Assembly (NCBI RefSeq): GCF_001761485.1
Contig: NC_090770.1
Location: 1,116,001-1,180,000 of the forward strand
Source of the DNA: Yarrowia lipolytica
Taxonomy: Eukaryota; Ascomycota; Dipodascomycetes; Dipodascales
Length of the DNA stretch: 64,000 nt
Direction: 5' to 3'
The position numbers were made by a program, and so were the translations under genes. This document shows, piece by piece, positions 54,471 through 64,000 of this stretch (its first letter is position 1; each line of letters starts with the position of its first letter). Under the pieces are notes generated by a model. The model was not told where the DNA came from, did no database searches, and worked only from the letters and a program-made list of their open reading frames with translations.

Positions 54471-55989
54471 GACAACGACCCCAAACTCGGAACCCGAGTA
54501 ACCTCACCGGGAGGTGCCTCTCTTCACCGGAAGAGGTGTCTCACTTGGCCCACCCCCTGGGAGTAAGTCACTTAGCAAAGGGGCTGTAGGTGGGAGTACA
54601 ACGACGAGTACAATTGAGTACTGTTTTACGGCTAGAGATCCAAGGGAGGCTCCGTAATACGCCTAAAAAACGCTCCAGTTGGTGAAATTAGAGCCCTTTC
54701 AACATACTCTAGTCTGAAGGCTACCATTCGTGATGATGTAATCAGACAAACAAGGCCGGGGGAGAGCATGTGTGCTACCGGTACGAGTACTGTACCGTAT
54801 TCGTACACGTATCGTATCTCAGAGCTCAAATCAATAGGACAAATGAGTCTGTCATTTGTTGTGGTTGTTGGTGGATGTCTACTTGAATGGGGTGAGTAGT
54901 TTGTCGACGAACTGCCAAAATTGAACTAATCAACTAATATCAAATGGCTGCAACTATTTTCTGATTAAAAAGTATTAATTGAACGTTGCTACAATCTCAA
55001 ATACAATAAAAAATCAGTACATTACCTATTATCACTCTTCAATCGTTGACGACAAAAACCTGCTTATAGGCATCAATCTCAACAAGGTGATCGAGAAACA
55101 CACAGGGGACTTTGGAGCTATTGACGAGTTGTCGCTCTAATTTGGCTCCTTTTTCCGTGAGGAATTCCGCTCAAAATCAAGTAAAATGTTCATAAACTTG
55201 CACAAAACATGGTCGTTGATTGCTCCATCGGGAGCGTCCTTCTGTCTCAGCTCCTGAAGCCGTGCTCTGGCTTCCTCCAACTTCCAATGTATACAAGAAA
55301 GTCCAGCCTGTTCCTCATTGACATCAACAAGTGACAACGAATTTGGCGCCAGTTGGATCCAGCCCTTAGCTTCGGGATTCAGTTGTTTTTGGCGAGTAAG
55401 TTGCTCCCCCACTCGTTTGATTTTCGCGGGAATGTCCAGAAATACTTGGTCGGAGTTGATTCCGTCCAACTGAACCGGCTTCTATGTGTACTCAGACACT
55501 TGCTTCTACTAGACAGAGCTGAGGGGAGCATTCAAGATCATTTCTGCTTTTCTCCAGAGATTCACCGCGCTACTTCACGACGACTCTCCAGAATCGCCTT
55601 TCGACTATTAAAAACAATAATGAGCTCTGAGTTTTTGCCGAGATGCCCCCTCCGCTGGTTCATTCGAGTTTTGTCAGAAAGCTGCTCACTCCAAAGTGCA
55701 CAGACCTGTGCGATAGTACCGTTGAAGTACCGTTGAAGTACTATTCCTTCTCTTTATAAAAGGACAGTCACCGCTGCGCCTTTTCATCGCACTGGTCCAC
55801 TTTGTGAAGTCACCTTTCATTGAGAACTCCTGGTCAACCAGGTGACTGGACCTGCTGGCAAGCCGGTATCGAGAGTCGCAATCCAACGCCATTTCATCTT
55901 CAAAAGAGGCCCTTTTCACCGAGGGTCTTGATCTGGGTGTAGAAGAACTTGCGGTTACAAATGAGACTTGTAGTCTCATCGCCATGCCG
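54471..55989. other. Intergenic, no recognised gene
   Basis: Minus frames at 55137-55469 and 55686-56024 have no motif; the first (KIKRVGEQLTRQKQLNPEAKG, ends SSRKKEPN) has some helical coding character and may be part of the relic to the right. Confidence 0.4.
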
Positions 55990-57544
55990 TCATCGACAGT
56001 CTCGCGTGACGGAAATGCAATCACTGTTGCCCTTGTCGATCAGAAAGTTGCGAACAATGAGATGTCCATGGTCGACGCGAGACATGAAGCATACCCACGA
56101 GAGAATTGAGCCCTCGATATTGTCGGGCTCTCGAATTCTTTCAACCCACTGGAAAATCTTGACACCGTTGTGACTGCTGGGACTGATCTCACTCAGCTTC
56201 CTCTCCATGATATTGGTGTGTCGTCTCTTAAACACCAGGTAGGAAGACAACAAGTCATCGGTGAGAAAGAAGTTGGTGATGAACCAAATCAACAAGCCCG
56301 GAATGTTGGCTTTGATCTACAAATACCGACTGATAGGACCTAGAATGTCCTTACATCTCGTCTTCTTGATATTGTAGAAGGACTGCCGAATGACCATGCA
56401 TCAGGTTTCGGATGTCATTTGCCATGTCCTTGATGTCCTTGATGAAAGTGGTGAAGGGAAAGTAGTGGCTGGGACCCCTTTGATGTCTTCGTCCTTGTAC
56501 TTCCTTGTAGGCTTTCTTGACAAAGTACTCCTGTTTCCAGTCATGGTACGCAATTCGATAGTGCTTATGCGCCTCGTCTTTTGCCTCTCTAGCCTGCTTA
56601 TTGGTCTCCTTTGCCCTTCAGAGAACCATCTTCCCTGTTCGCTTCGATTCAATACCAACTAGCTCTTCTTCCTGCCCTTCCTTTGACCTTCTCGGGACTC
56701 TCAGACGGCTGAGCTTCAAGTAACAGTCGAAGGAACTATGCTTCAGTCTGCTTCAGGGCTTCCTCAGATGCACCAATGTCCGAATCAGCCTTAGAGAGGT
56801 TGGCCTGGAACTTCCACTCCTCCTCTTAGGACTTCTTCGGCAGAACTGTGGTGTCAACCTCGCACTTCTGCAGTCGTTTGATCTCCAGAGAGTGTTTTTC
56901 CACTTCCACAACCAGCAGGTTTCTCTGGTTCAGTCTGTTCTGAATCTCCTGTTTCTGAAAACGGGGGTTCAAGAAACACTCCTGAACCTGTAGTTGGAGA
57001 AAAGTGGTCATATTGAAGAGTCAGGGCCTCCATGACTCGTTCCTGCTGTTCGATATCGTACACCATCTTCTCCCCATACACAAGTTTGTGACGGAAAGGA
57101 GGAATGAACTTATAAATGGTCTCAAGAAGCTCTCCAAAGCTCTGGAGACGAGTGCGGACAATGTCCCAGTTTCAGACGGACGTGTTCCTTTGGTCCGGAG
57201 AGATTGTAGAGTAATGTTGGTACCTAGGAAGACAGGGGTCCCCAAAGGTTGTCGTGAAAGGAATTTTCTGTTTCTCGAGCACCATTCTTGGTTGAGCCTT
57301 CAACCGAAACGGTGCAGATAGTCTTTAGCTCGTCGGGGGCTTCGGAACGGTTGAGAAGGTCCTCACCGCCTGAGTCTGCACTGCTTGGGTTGGCGCTCTG
57401 GGAACCATCTATACACCTGAGAAGAAGATAGACGCGATAGAAGATTTCATGAGGAGTGAACGTGGAGCAGCCATTGAGGCTACAATGGTAGCTGAGAAAC
57501 TGCCCAGGGTTGAATCGTGGGTCGGCGTGACGCTTGCTAGTCAT
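55990..57544 (-). pseudogene. Relic of a coiled-coil protein gene
   Basis: A chain of minus-strand fragments in changing frames: HADPRFNPGQFLSYH and FTPHEIFYRVYLLLRCIDG from the ATG at 57544; RTRLQSFGELLETIYKFIPPF near 57110-57160; EKMVYDIEQQERVMEALTLQYDH near 57010-57075; NLLVVEVEKHSLEIKRLQ near 56870-56930; and AYHDWKQEYFVKKAYKEVQG near 56500-56560. The fragments read as one long helical protein with several frame changes. I do not recognise the family (a membrane-curvature or SMC-like coiled coil are possibilities). Confidence 0.4.
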
Positions 57545-58000
57545 GATTGGGTAGAATAAGGGAGAAAGAAGCAGAAGTTGATAGGTGTTGACCTGGTTGA
57601 TTGAAAACGGAAGATTGTGTGACCCTGAGGGGTGAGGGAAGCGTCAGCTTTTGAAGCAGCAACCGAGATTGATGGCAGGTGTAGCAATTGTTGAAGGCGC
57701 AGCAATAATCCAGATAACAAGTTTGTCTCGTGTCGTCCATAACTTCTTCTCTTGCGGAATCCGTTTTTACAAGTACTTGTGCAGTACTGTAGTGTACAGT
57801 ACAAGTCACTGAAATACTATGCATAATCGGTGCACAATCAATGCACAATCAATGCACAATCGGCGCACAATCCAGGTACATTTATGCAACCACTTGCTTT
57901 GAAAGTTTAGTCATCCGGCAGAGTAACTCCTTCTTCGCAACAACTTTTTGTTGGTATAACTGCACCTCTTCTCGTCACGTCGACGTCTATCCATTCTTCT
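57545..58000. other. Intergenic, no gene seen
   Basis: ACAATCAATGC repeats near 57833-57870 and TACAGTAC words near 57783-57805. Confidence 0.5.
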
Positions 58001-60450
58001 GCTCACAGCTGCTGATTTGTGGAGTTGTCTGGTGCCAATACCTTCTACTGATTCCCGTTCGCCGTCGTCGTCCGACAAACACCTGGGTCTACCAACCGCA
58101 GGGAGAACCGGCCTCACCTTCCTCACAAAGCTCTGGGGTTGGCCGTCCGTTGAGAACTGCGTAGAGGTCTATAGGAACATTTCCATCTTTAGTTCAAGTC
58201 ATTCAATCGAGAAGATAACGAGTCAATCACCGGGTGGGCATTGGATATCGCTAAAAAGACTACGCTCATCGTCTAGAGTTGCGTATCGACTCAGTTGTCC
58301 TACTTACCCAACCCCTGGTACTCTTTGTGGCTATATCCCCCACATCTGGTGGCTGACACCTCGTTTTTGTCTCTCATCGTTCTCGACTTTCTTCCACCCT
58401 GCCAGACAACGCTGTCTTCCGTGTGGATTACAAGGCTCTCAACGAGTCCATTCTCTGCCTCGCCGCCAAACTTGAGCAACTTGCGGAGAGAGCAGCAGAA
58501 TTTGTGCTCTGTTGTCGTTGATATCCTCGATTGGATGCTTACTGCCCTCCAAAGTCGTTAGGACAACATGGGGTTTTCCCCTGCCAGCGATCCTCCAGCT
58601 GCCTTTAGTGGCGAGGGCACTGCCCCGGGTGGTGCCGATGACCTTGACCAGGGCTCTTCCGCCTATCGCTTCTCTACTCCTGTCCGTACGCCTGCCTCCA
58701 CTACTTCCCTGTCTGGCAAGTCTGAACTCGGTCCAGATCCTGAGTTTTCCTACGAGAGTCTCGGTAGCGGGAATTGGAAGACACTAATCCGCCCCTGCTG
58801 CTTTGTTGTGCTCTTCTCCTCAACACCACCACGCCCTGTCAGTCTGTATGAACTCAGGGATCCTCAGCCATTTGTTGCTGCCGCCTGTAAGGCCTATTCG
58901 GATGACCTCGCTAACCTCGACGAGACCGAAGCAACGCATCGGTTCAGCGCGACCTCTGTGCTTTGCTCAAAGACCTTTTCCGCAAGAAGGGACTTGACAA
59001 GCCCCCATTGTCATATTTGCCGACCACGAAAAGAAATTGCGTTTCCGGTTCAAGGAGTACCACACAAACTTTTGTCTGGAAACCCTTCGGCTCTTTCTAG
59101 CCATGCTGGGAAACGCTCTCACTATGTCCCCCTTGGCCCTGGCTCAATTTGCTGCTGCCCCTCGCGTGACCGCCCCGATTCCAGGGTCTCTACTGGGTTG
59201 CTTAGCCTTGGTTTTGACTCGTTACCTGAACAGGACCACCAGGAAGGCCTCTCTGTTGATTGAGCCCCTCTTTCAAGCGCTAATTCAGATTTCTCGTGAT
59301 TTGGTGAACTACAATCGACCTCTGAAGAACTCTGGCACCTTCACGCTGTGGGCTTTGCCAACGTTTTTGGATGTGAGTTACTCCTGAGCAGCCTGTCTCA
59401 GAGTCCATCCCGGGGTTCACCACTGGCCGTGGAATATCTACCAAGAGGCCCACGTAGACTGCAGATCCTGTCGCCGACGCCGCCGCTCCAGCTGTCCGTC
59501 GGGGGTTTACTCCCTTCAGCTGGACGACACTTGCTGAGTGATGGATAGCAGCCATGGTGTTGTTCAAAAACCACAAGATAGTAAGGGAGTTTTGATGTAT
59601 GGTTCGCCCTTCGAGTCGCGAGAGTCGCGAAAGAGGCTAGATACGTGCAAGGACACAAGTCAACGATGGTCATGGCAAACAACAGAAGAAGCGTGGTTCA
59701 CCAGGTGTGTATCCGCTGGACTATGAGTTCCTTGGTCAATTGATGGGTGATCGGATTGCAGATGATATTGTAGATGGGATGAAGAGATACTCGTGCCGTT
59801 ATTGACGACGACCAATCCTAGCTACTTTCCTTACGGCTCCCTTACATGAGTTGACTACAGGTAGAGGCACGACCAAATTTGAAGGGTCTACAGCGGGTTG
59901 GGAAAGACGCCGATCTACGGAAAAGGCTTTCAGGGCACTTCAGAAAGCGTTGACATAGGAACTGGTTCTTGGTCTCATCCAGAAGGCCAGCTCCGTGTAA
60001 CGTTGGACGTCTCTCAGTTTGAAATTTGTGCGGTTCAGACGACGGCAAGAAGGAGCAGCGTTTCGTGGGCCCAGTCAAGTGCCTTCGTGTATGCGAGGAG
60101 GGTATCAACCACAAAATCAACCACATCACTGTCCAAATTTTGCCGTCCCAGAACGCCCAAACAATTCCTCACTCGATAACTCTCGTCGTGCCTTCAGCGG
60201 GTGCCGCTTACCAGGCTCTATGTGACCTGCAAGGCTGTAAACCGGCCATGAATTCTTGCTTCAAACGCAAGGACTTCAACGAGCAGGACTACCGTGACAT
60301 TGTAGGTCGTTCCCGGGCTGCTCTGGTCGTTCCCGAGCTGCTCTGGTCGTTCATCGGTTTTGTCTCTCCAGGTTTCTACGTTCTCCGGGTTTCTTTCCGG
60401 AAACAGTGTAGCTACCCTCGCTGCCAATCGCTTGGAAGCCCTGATTGACG
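58001..60450 (+). mobile_element. Possible LINE ORF1 relic or other decayed gene
   Basis: Overlapping plus frames change phase repeatedly. LPDNAVFRVDYKALNESIL and AAKLEQLAERAAEFV near 58405-58505 look like a coiled coil; DDLANLDETEATHRFS near 58900-58950 is followed by FRKKGLDKP near 58975. FVGPVKCLRVC and HKINHITVQILPS near 60060-60150, followed by VVPSAGAAYQALCDLQGCKPAM, could be an RRM-like fold. Coiled coil then RRM is the plan of L1-type ORF1 proteins, and a LINE ORF2 relic lies at the left end of the window. No decisive motif was found, so a decayed host gene is equally possible. Confidence 0.3.
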
Positions 60451-61133
60451 AAAATCGTGGATAATGACCTACGGGTTAGTGGGGAGTTCTCAAGAGGACC
60501 ACCTGCCCTTACAGGTTGATGGGTGGTTCTTCAGGAGGGTCACCCACCCATGTTTCATACCTAGAGTATGATGGTGAAAGGCTTGGTTCAAGGGTTGGGG
60601 TTGAATAGGAGGTTTCGGAGTCTCTTCTTCATACTTGTGCCTCTATTGGACTACGACTAACACTAGGCGAGCTCTCCGGTATTGAGTAATGGAGTATTGA
60701 TGGTATTATTGCCGTGATGAAGAGATACTTGGTACTAGCATGGACAATGGAGGGTTATGTAATCCATTGATGTACCGATAGCTGAAGTTTCTGGAGGAAA
60801 GATGAACCTGTTCGTCCAGTAGCCCCCAACCTCCTTGAGATACACCATAACAGTTTACAAATCTCCACATGTCCCCTCAACGAGGAGATAGCCGAAATGA
60901 GATACGAGTGGTTTCTGTACAAACAAATTCAACGATATCTTAACAATGTTCCATGACATACACGACTTACACTTGGTGTTTCAATTGATCGCTACATCTC
61001 ATTTCTACATTGTGGCTATCATTGGTGATTCGCAGTCGTGTGTTTTTGTTTTGAACGAAACTGAATATGATATTGAGAGTTACTAATTGAAGATTAAAGA
61101 GAATTAAAGAAGATAATGGACCTGAATAGCAAC
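60451..61133. other. Intergenic, no gene seen
   Basis: A short repeat (GGTTSKTGGGTGGTTCTTCAGGAGGG-like) lies near 60478-60545; otherwise empty. Confidence 0.5.
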
Positions 61134-63740
61134 TCACAGAAGAGGAAGGGCCATTGGAAGGACGAGAACGGCACCGATAGCCAGTCGGGAAGCACTGTTG
61201 GCCTGGATGGGAAACTCAAGGCCGGGAGGCTGGGCAGAGAGAGGAACTCCGCCAACGCTGATTGAGCCGTCCCCAGGTCCCTTGCTTGTCTGAGATTCGT
61301 TGGGTCCAGATACAGTCGACACCATGTTTTTCGAGACATTAACGCTGGTACTCAGCCCAGTGAACTCATCTTCGGAGTTTCTGAGACTGGTGTGTGTTGT
61401 AGGTCTAGGAGCCACGAGAGCGGAGACAACACTGTTGGAGGAGATGGCCATAGTGGAAGCAACTTTCGGGAAACCGGTAGTCTGCTTATACTGGACACTG
61501 CTGGGGCTCGCATGTATTTCTATCGCAACGGTGATTCCAGTAGAAGTCTTGGTCGCGACGGGGGCGCCCGTCTCATGCACAAAGGAACTACTGATGGTGT
61601 CAGTGGGAGACTTGACTTCTTTTGTGGATCCAAAATGCACGGAGTCAGGGACGACTGAGATGATATCAGTCGAGGAAGTTGCAGAGGACTTGGTATTAGC
61701 AGCTGTTGGGACCGGGATGCTGACATCTCCGTTCGACTTGGTCAGTATTTCCGTGTCGATAACGGATCCTACAAGAGGGCTGGTGGAGAATGGAGTACTA
61801 GTCGCCTGCTCCATAGCGTCTCCAGTGGTGTCTCTGATGGTTTCAGCTACTTTGGAGTGTCCAAAAGAGATGGTTGTGGCGACGAAAGCAGATGGAGAGG
61901 AATCTTTCGTGGCAAAAACAGTGAATGTACCACTAATACGTGTCAAGGAAGGAACGCCAGTTGACGAGGTGCTTCCAGTTGACGAGAAGCTATCAGTGGA
62001 GGCAGAGGCTGAGGAGGTTGCATCAACGATGGAGGAGGCTCGAATGCTGGTTACTTGCTCGAAAAAATCTCCGTCCGAGTTGATAAGGATCTCTGTGCCA
62101 ACAATGGATCCAGAAACAGTGTTGGTGGAGATTGGAGTGCGTGTCACTTGAACAAACAGGTTTCCATTGGTGCCAGTGAGGATTTCCGTACCTTCTCTGT
62201 ATCCTGGGACAATGTTTGTGGAAACAATGCTACCGGAGGAACGAGTTGAAAAGATAGGCAGGCTTGAAACACTGGTTACCTGCTCATAGAAGTCACCGTG
62301 GGGATTGGTGAGTGTCTCAGTACCAGAAGATTCTCCTAAGACAGTGTTTGTCGAGACCACAGTGCGCGTTACCTGCTCATAGAAGTTGCCTTTACTATCG
62401 ATGAGGGTTTCTGTGCCAGCAGTCAGACCTAGAACAATGTTTGTGGAGACGGGAACATTGGTAACTACTTCATAGAAACTGCCATTAGTGTACTGAAGAG
62501 TCGCGGTTCCAGCCGTGTGGCCCGGAACCACTGTTGTTGACCCAGGGATGACAGTAGCCCGAACATAGAACCCACCATCAGTGTTTCGCAGAGTTTCAGT
62601 TCCTGCTGTATGGCCTGGCACGACCGTTGTTGACGTGGGGACGACGGTTACCTGCTCATAGAAGCTGCCATTGTGGTTGACAAGGGTGGCAGTTCCTGGT
62701 ATCAATCCAGGAACGGTGTTGGTAGAGACAGGAACACTCGGGACTCGCTCGTAGAAGCCGCCATCGCTGTTTCGAATAGTGGCAGTTCCAACAATATGGC
62801 CTGGCACGACCGTTGTTGACATGGGGACGACGGTTACCTGCTCATAGAAACTCCCATTGCGATTGACGAGGGTTTCCGTGCCAGTGACTAAACCCGGAAC
62901 AGTGATGGTTGACACAGGAACGAGCGTGACCACTTCATAAAATCCGCCGTCAGCATCCGTAAGAGTCGCAGTTCCAGCTGTGTGGCCTGGCACGGTGGTT
63001 GTCGAGGCAGGAACAACTACAACCTCATTGTAGAAGTTTCCCTGAGAATTTACCAGGGTTCGTGTTCCAGCAGACAATCCAGGGATAGTGTTGGTGGAAA
63101 CAGGAACTTTGGTAATCTCCACATGGTAGCGACCACCGCTGGAGATTGTGGTGGTTCCAGCTTTGGTACCAGGAACGACAGTTGTGGTGGTGATCGAGGC
63201 AAGGGGGATACACTTTCCAGCGGGGGGCCAGTTGTTGACCACCGTGACTTGTTCTTGGGTCTCCTTCCATCTAGCAGCCTGCTGGGCGGCGTACATCTTG
63301 TACACCTGGTTGATGGCTTCGTTGTACTGCGCAAGAGTGTACGGGGGAGAGCCGGATCTCGAAAGCCAGTATTTAATGGCATACGGATCACGCATGGGGG
63401 CATAGACACTGAGCACATCGTACCAATTCGGAGGGTCACAGAAATAGGGATAGACGTAGTAGGCAAAGTCCTGCTGCTTCTGGAGATCCTCCAGAACAAA
63501 GGAGTTTCCGAGGTTTCGGGCGTCACTCTTGATCTTCTCTCTGTCGACATTTGGGGTGATGTTTGTCTGCCCATTTGCGTTGGCTACTTCCTTAGCAGCG
63601 GCCACAAGCTGTTTGATCAGGTCATCAGCATCCTGAGTCAATAGACGAGGTGGAATGTGTTGACGGATGTTTTCGTCACTGGTGATAGTAGCATGCACCG
63701 TGGTGGCGAGCAGTCCTAGCAAGATGTGAGATATCTTCAT
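61134..63740 (-). CDS. GPI-anchored cell-surface protein with eleven 31-residue repeats
   Basis: 868 residues from the ATG at 63740 (the frame also reads from GTG at 63746). Signal peptide MKISHILLGLLATTVHA. An N-terminal domain (about 20-185) with two cysteines (FCDPPNWYDV and GKCIPLA) and a Trp/Tyr-rich core follows. Then about eleven repeats of roughly 31 residues cover about 195-540, each with a pattern like VPVSTNTVPGLxxGT, then TLVNxxGSFYEQVT. A Ser/Thr-rich stalk (about 550-830) has many O-glycosylation candidates. The C-terminal tail ASRLAIGAVLVLPMALPLL fits a GPI signal, with Asn-Ser as a possible omega site just before it. Wall adhesin or flocculin-like protein; ligand unknown. A 283-residue frame on the other strand is a shadow of the repeats. 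Confidence 0.88.
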   Translation of the reverse strand: MKISHILLGLLATTVHATITSDENIRQHIPPRLLTQDADDLIKQLVAAAKEVANANGQTNITPNVDREKIKSDARNLGNSFVLEDLQKQQDFAYYVYPYFCDPPNWYDVLSVYAPMRDPYAIKYWLSRSGSPPYTLAQYNEAINQVYKMYAAQQAARWKETQEQVTVVNNWPPAGKCIPLASITTTTVVPGTKAGTTTISSGGRYHVEITKVPVSTNTIPGLSAGTRTLVNSQGNFYNEVVVVPASTTTVPGHTAGTATLTDADGGFYEVVTLVPVSTITVPGLVTGTETLVNRNGSFYEQVTVVPMSTTVVPGHIVGTATIRNSDGGFYERVPSVPVSTNTVPGLIPGTATLVNHNGSFYEQVTVVPTSTTVVPGHTAGTETLRNTDGGFYVRATVIPGSTTVVPGHTAGTATLQYTNGSFYEVVTNVPVSTNIVLGLTAGTETLIDSKGNFYEQVTRTVVSTNTVLGESSGTETLTNPHGDFYEQVTSVSSLPIFSTRSSGSIVSTNIVPGYREGTEILTGTNGNLFVQVTRTPISTNTVSGSIVGTEILINSDGDFFEQVTSIRASSIVDATSSASASTDSFSSTGSTSSTGVPSLTRISGTFTVFATKDSSPSAFVATTISFGHSKVAETIRDTTGDAMEQATSTPFSTSPLVGSVIDTEILTKSNGDVSIPVPTAANTKSSATSSTDIISVVPDSVHFGSTKEVKSPTDTISSSFVHETGAPVATKTSTGITVAIEIHASPSSVQYKQTTGFPKVASTMAISSNSVVSALVAPRPTTHTSLRNSEDEFTGLSTSVNVSKNMVSTVSGPNESQTSKGPGDGSISVGGVPLSAQPPGLEFPIQANSASRLAIGAVLVLPMALPLL

Positions 63741-63807
63741 GATCACTCAGTTGGTGGGAGGGGGGGGATTGTTTGGTGGTCTACCATTGTCGTCGGGTTT
63801 GGTACAG

Positions 63808-63816
63808 TATATATAA
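63808..63816 (-). promoter_or_regulatory. TATA box of the repeat cell-surface protein gene
   Basis: Minus strand TTATATATA about 68 bases before the ATG at 63740. Confidence 0.7.
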
Positions 63817-63894
63817 TCGACTGTGCCCTTTTGTCCGTTTCAAGAGACATCCGGAGTTGGGGTTTGGATCTACAACCTGCATACTGCTAGCACA

Positions 63895-63976
63895 GATTTC
63901 TGGGCCCATAGCAAAGTGAGGCACTATCCCGGCAAGATTTCTGGGCCCATAGCAAAGTGAGGCACTATCCCGGCAA
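63895..63976. repeat. 41-base perfect tandem duplication
   Basis: Two identical copies of a unit starting GATTTCTGGGCCCATAGC, in the upstream region of the surface-protein gene. A partial CCCCGGCAAGTGA unit follows to the window end. Confidence 0.95.
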
Positions 63977-64000
63977 GTGATCCCCCACCCCGGCAAGTGA

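Noticed and set aside
1-64000. CRISPR arrays, bacterial operons, prophage
   Set aside because: No evenly spaced direct repeats with unique spacers; gene style, introns and tRNA introns are eukaryotic.

Overview
The window looks like a nuclear chromosome segment of the Yarrowia clade (probably Yarrowia lipolytica or a close relative). The signs are: a SUB2-type gene split by a 59-base intron in which the CTAAC branch site lies almost on top of the 3' splice site; tRNA-Phe and tRNA-Asp genes with short introns; compact genes with few introns separated by long intergenic stretches; and relics of a LINE with a Ylli-like reverse transcriptase (family name inferred). No taxonomic search could be run.

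Layout. 1-1.6 kb: LINE ORF2 relic. 1.8-12.5 kb: tRNA-Phe, a secreted GH17-like protein lacking both catalytic glutamates, conventional kinesin, a small four-helix membrane protein, V-ATPase subunit C and the SUB2/UAP56 helicase. 12.5-15.7 kb: a long gene-free stretch leading to a large GPI-type cell-wall protein gene (15.76-18.02 kb). That gene contains a 20-base exact match to an Illumina adapter, so its apparent frameshift is probably an assembly artefact. 18.8-25.8 kb: an unknown protein, tRNA-Asp, a broken Sen1/Upf1-type helicase gene, tRNA-Phe, a KEL3-type kelch protein and a third tRNA-Phe. 28-37.5 kb: a full ABC-B transporter, a SINE-like tRNA-derived element, the SUMO ligase NSE2/MMS21 and a PIF1-family helicase. 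37.5-43.4 kb: a gene graveyard with relics of an ABC transporter and of a sugar transporter. 43.5-51.7 kb: an Asn/Gly- and Pro-rich secreted protein, a DHA1-type MFS transporter and a small secreted protein. 52-60.5 kb: relics of a TauD-type dioxygenase, a coiled-coil protein and possibly a LINE ORF1. 61.1-63.7 kb: a GPI-anchored protein with about eleven 31-residue repeats.

The intact genes are mostly core eukaryotic functions (transport along microtubules, vacuolar acidification, mRNA export, SMC5/6 SUMOylation, helicase). Alongside them lie five secreted or surface proteins and two drug-type transporters. There is no operon logic. Four surface or secreted genes have a TATA box about 45-100 bases before the ATG. 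At least four broken host genes lie in the long intergenic stretches, as expected for a region under relaxed selection. I did not find a convincing new multi-gene system. The most unusual items are the adapter inside the cell-wall gene, the catalytically dead GH17 protein, the tRNA-headed poly(A)-tailed element and a 70-base near-perfect hairpin.

Several reading frames appear to begin at TTG or GTG. I moved those starts to the first in-frame ATG that gives a sensible N-terminus.
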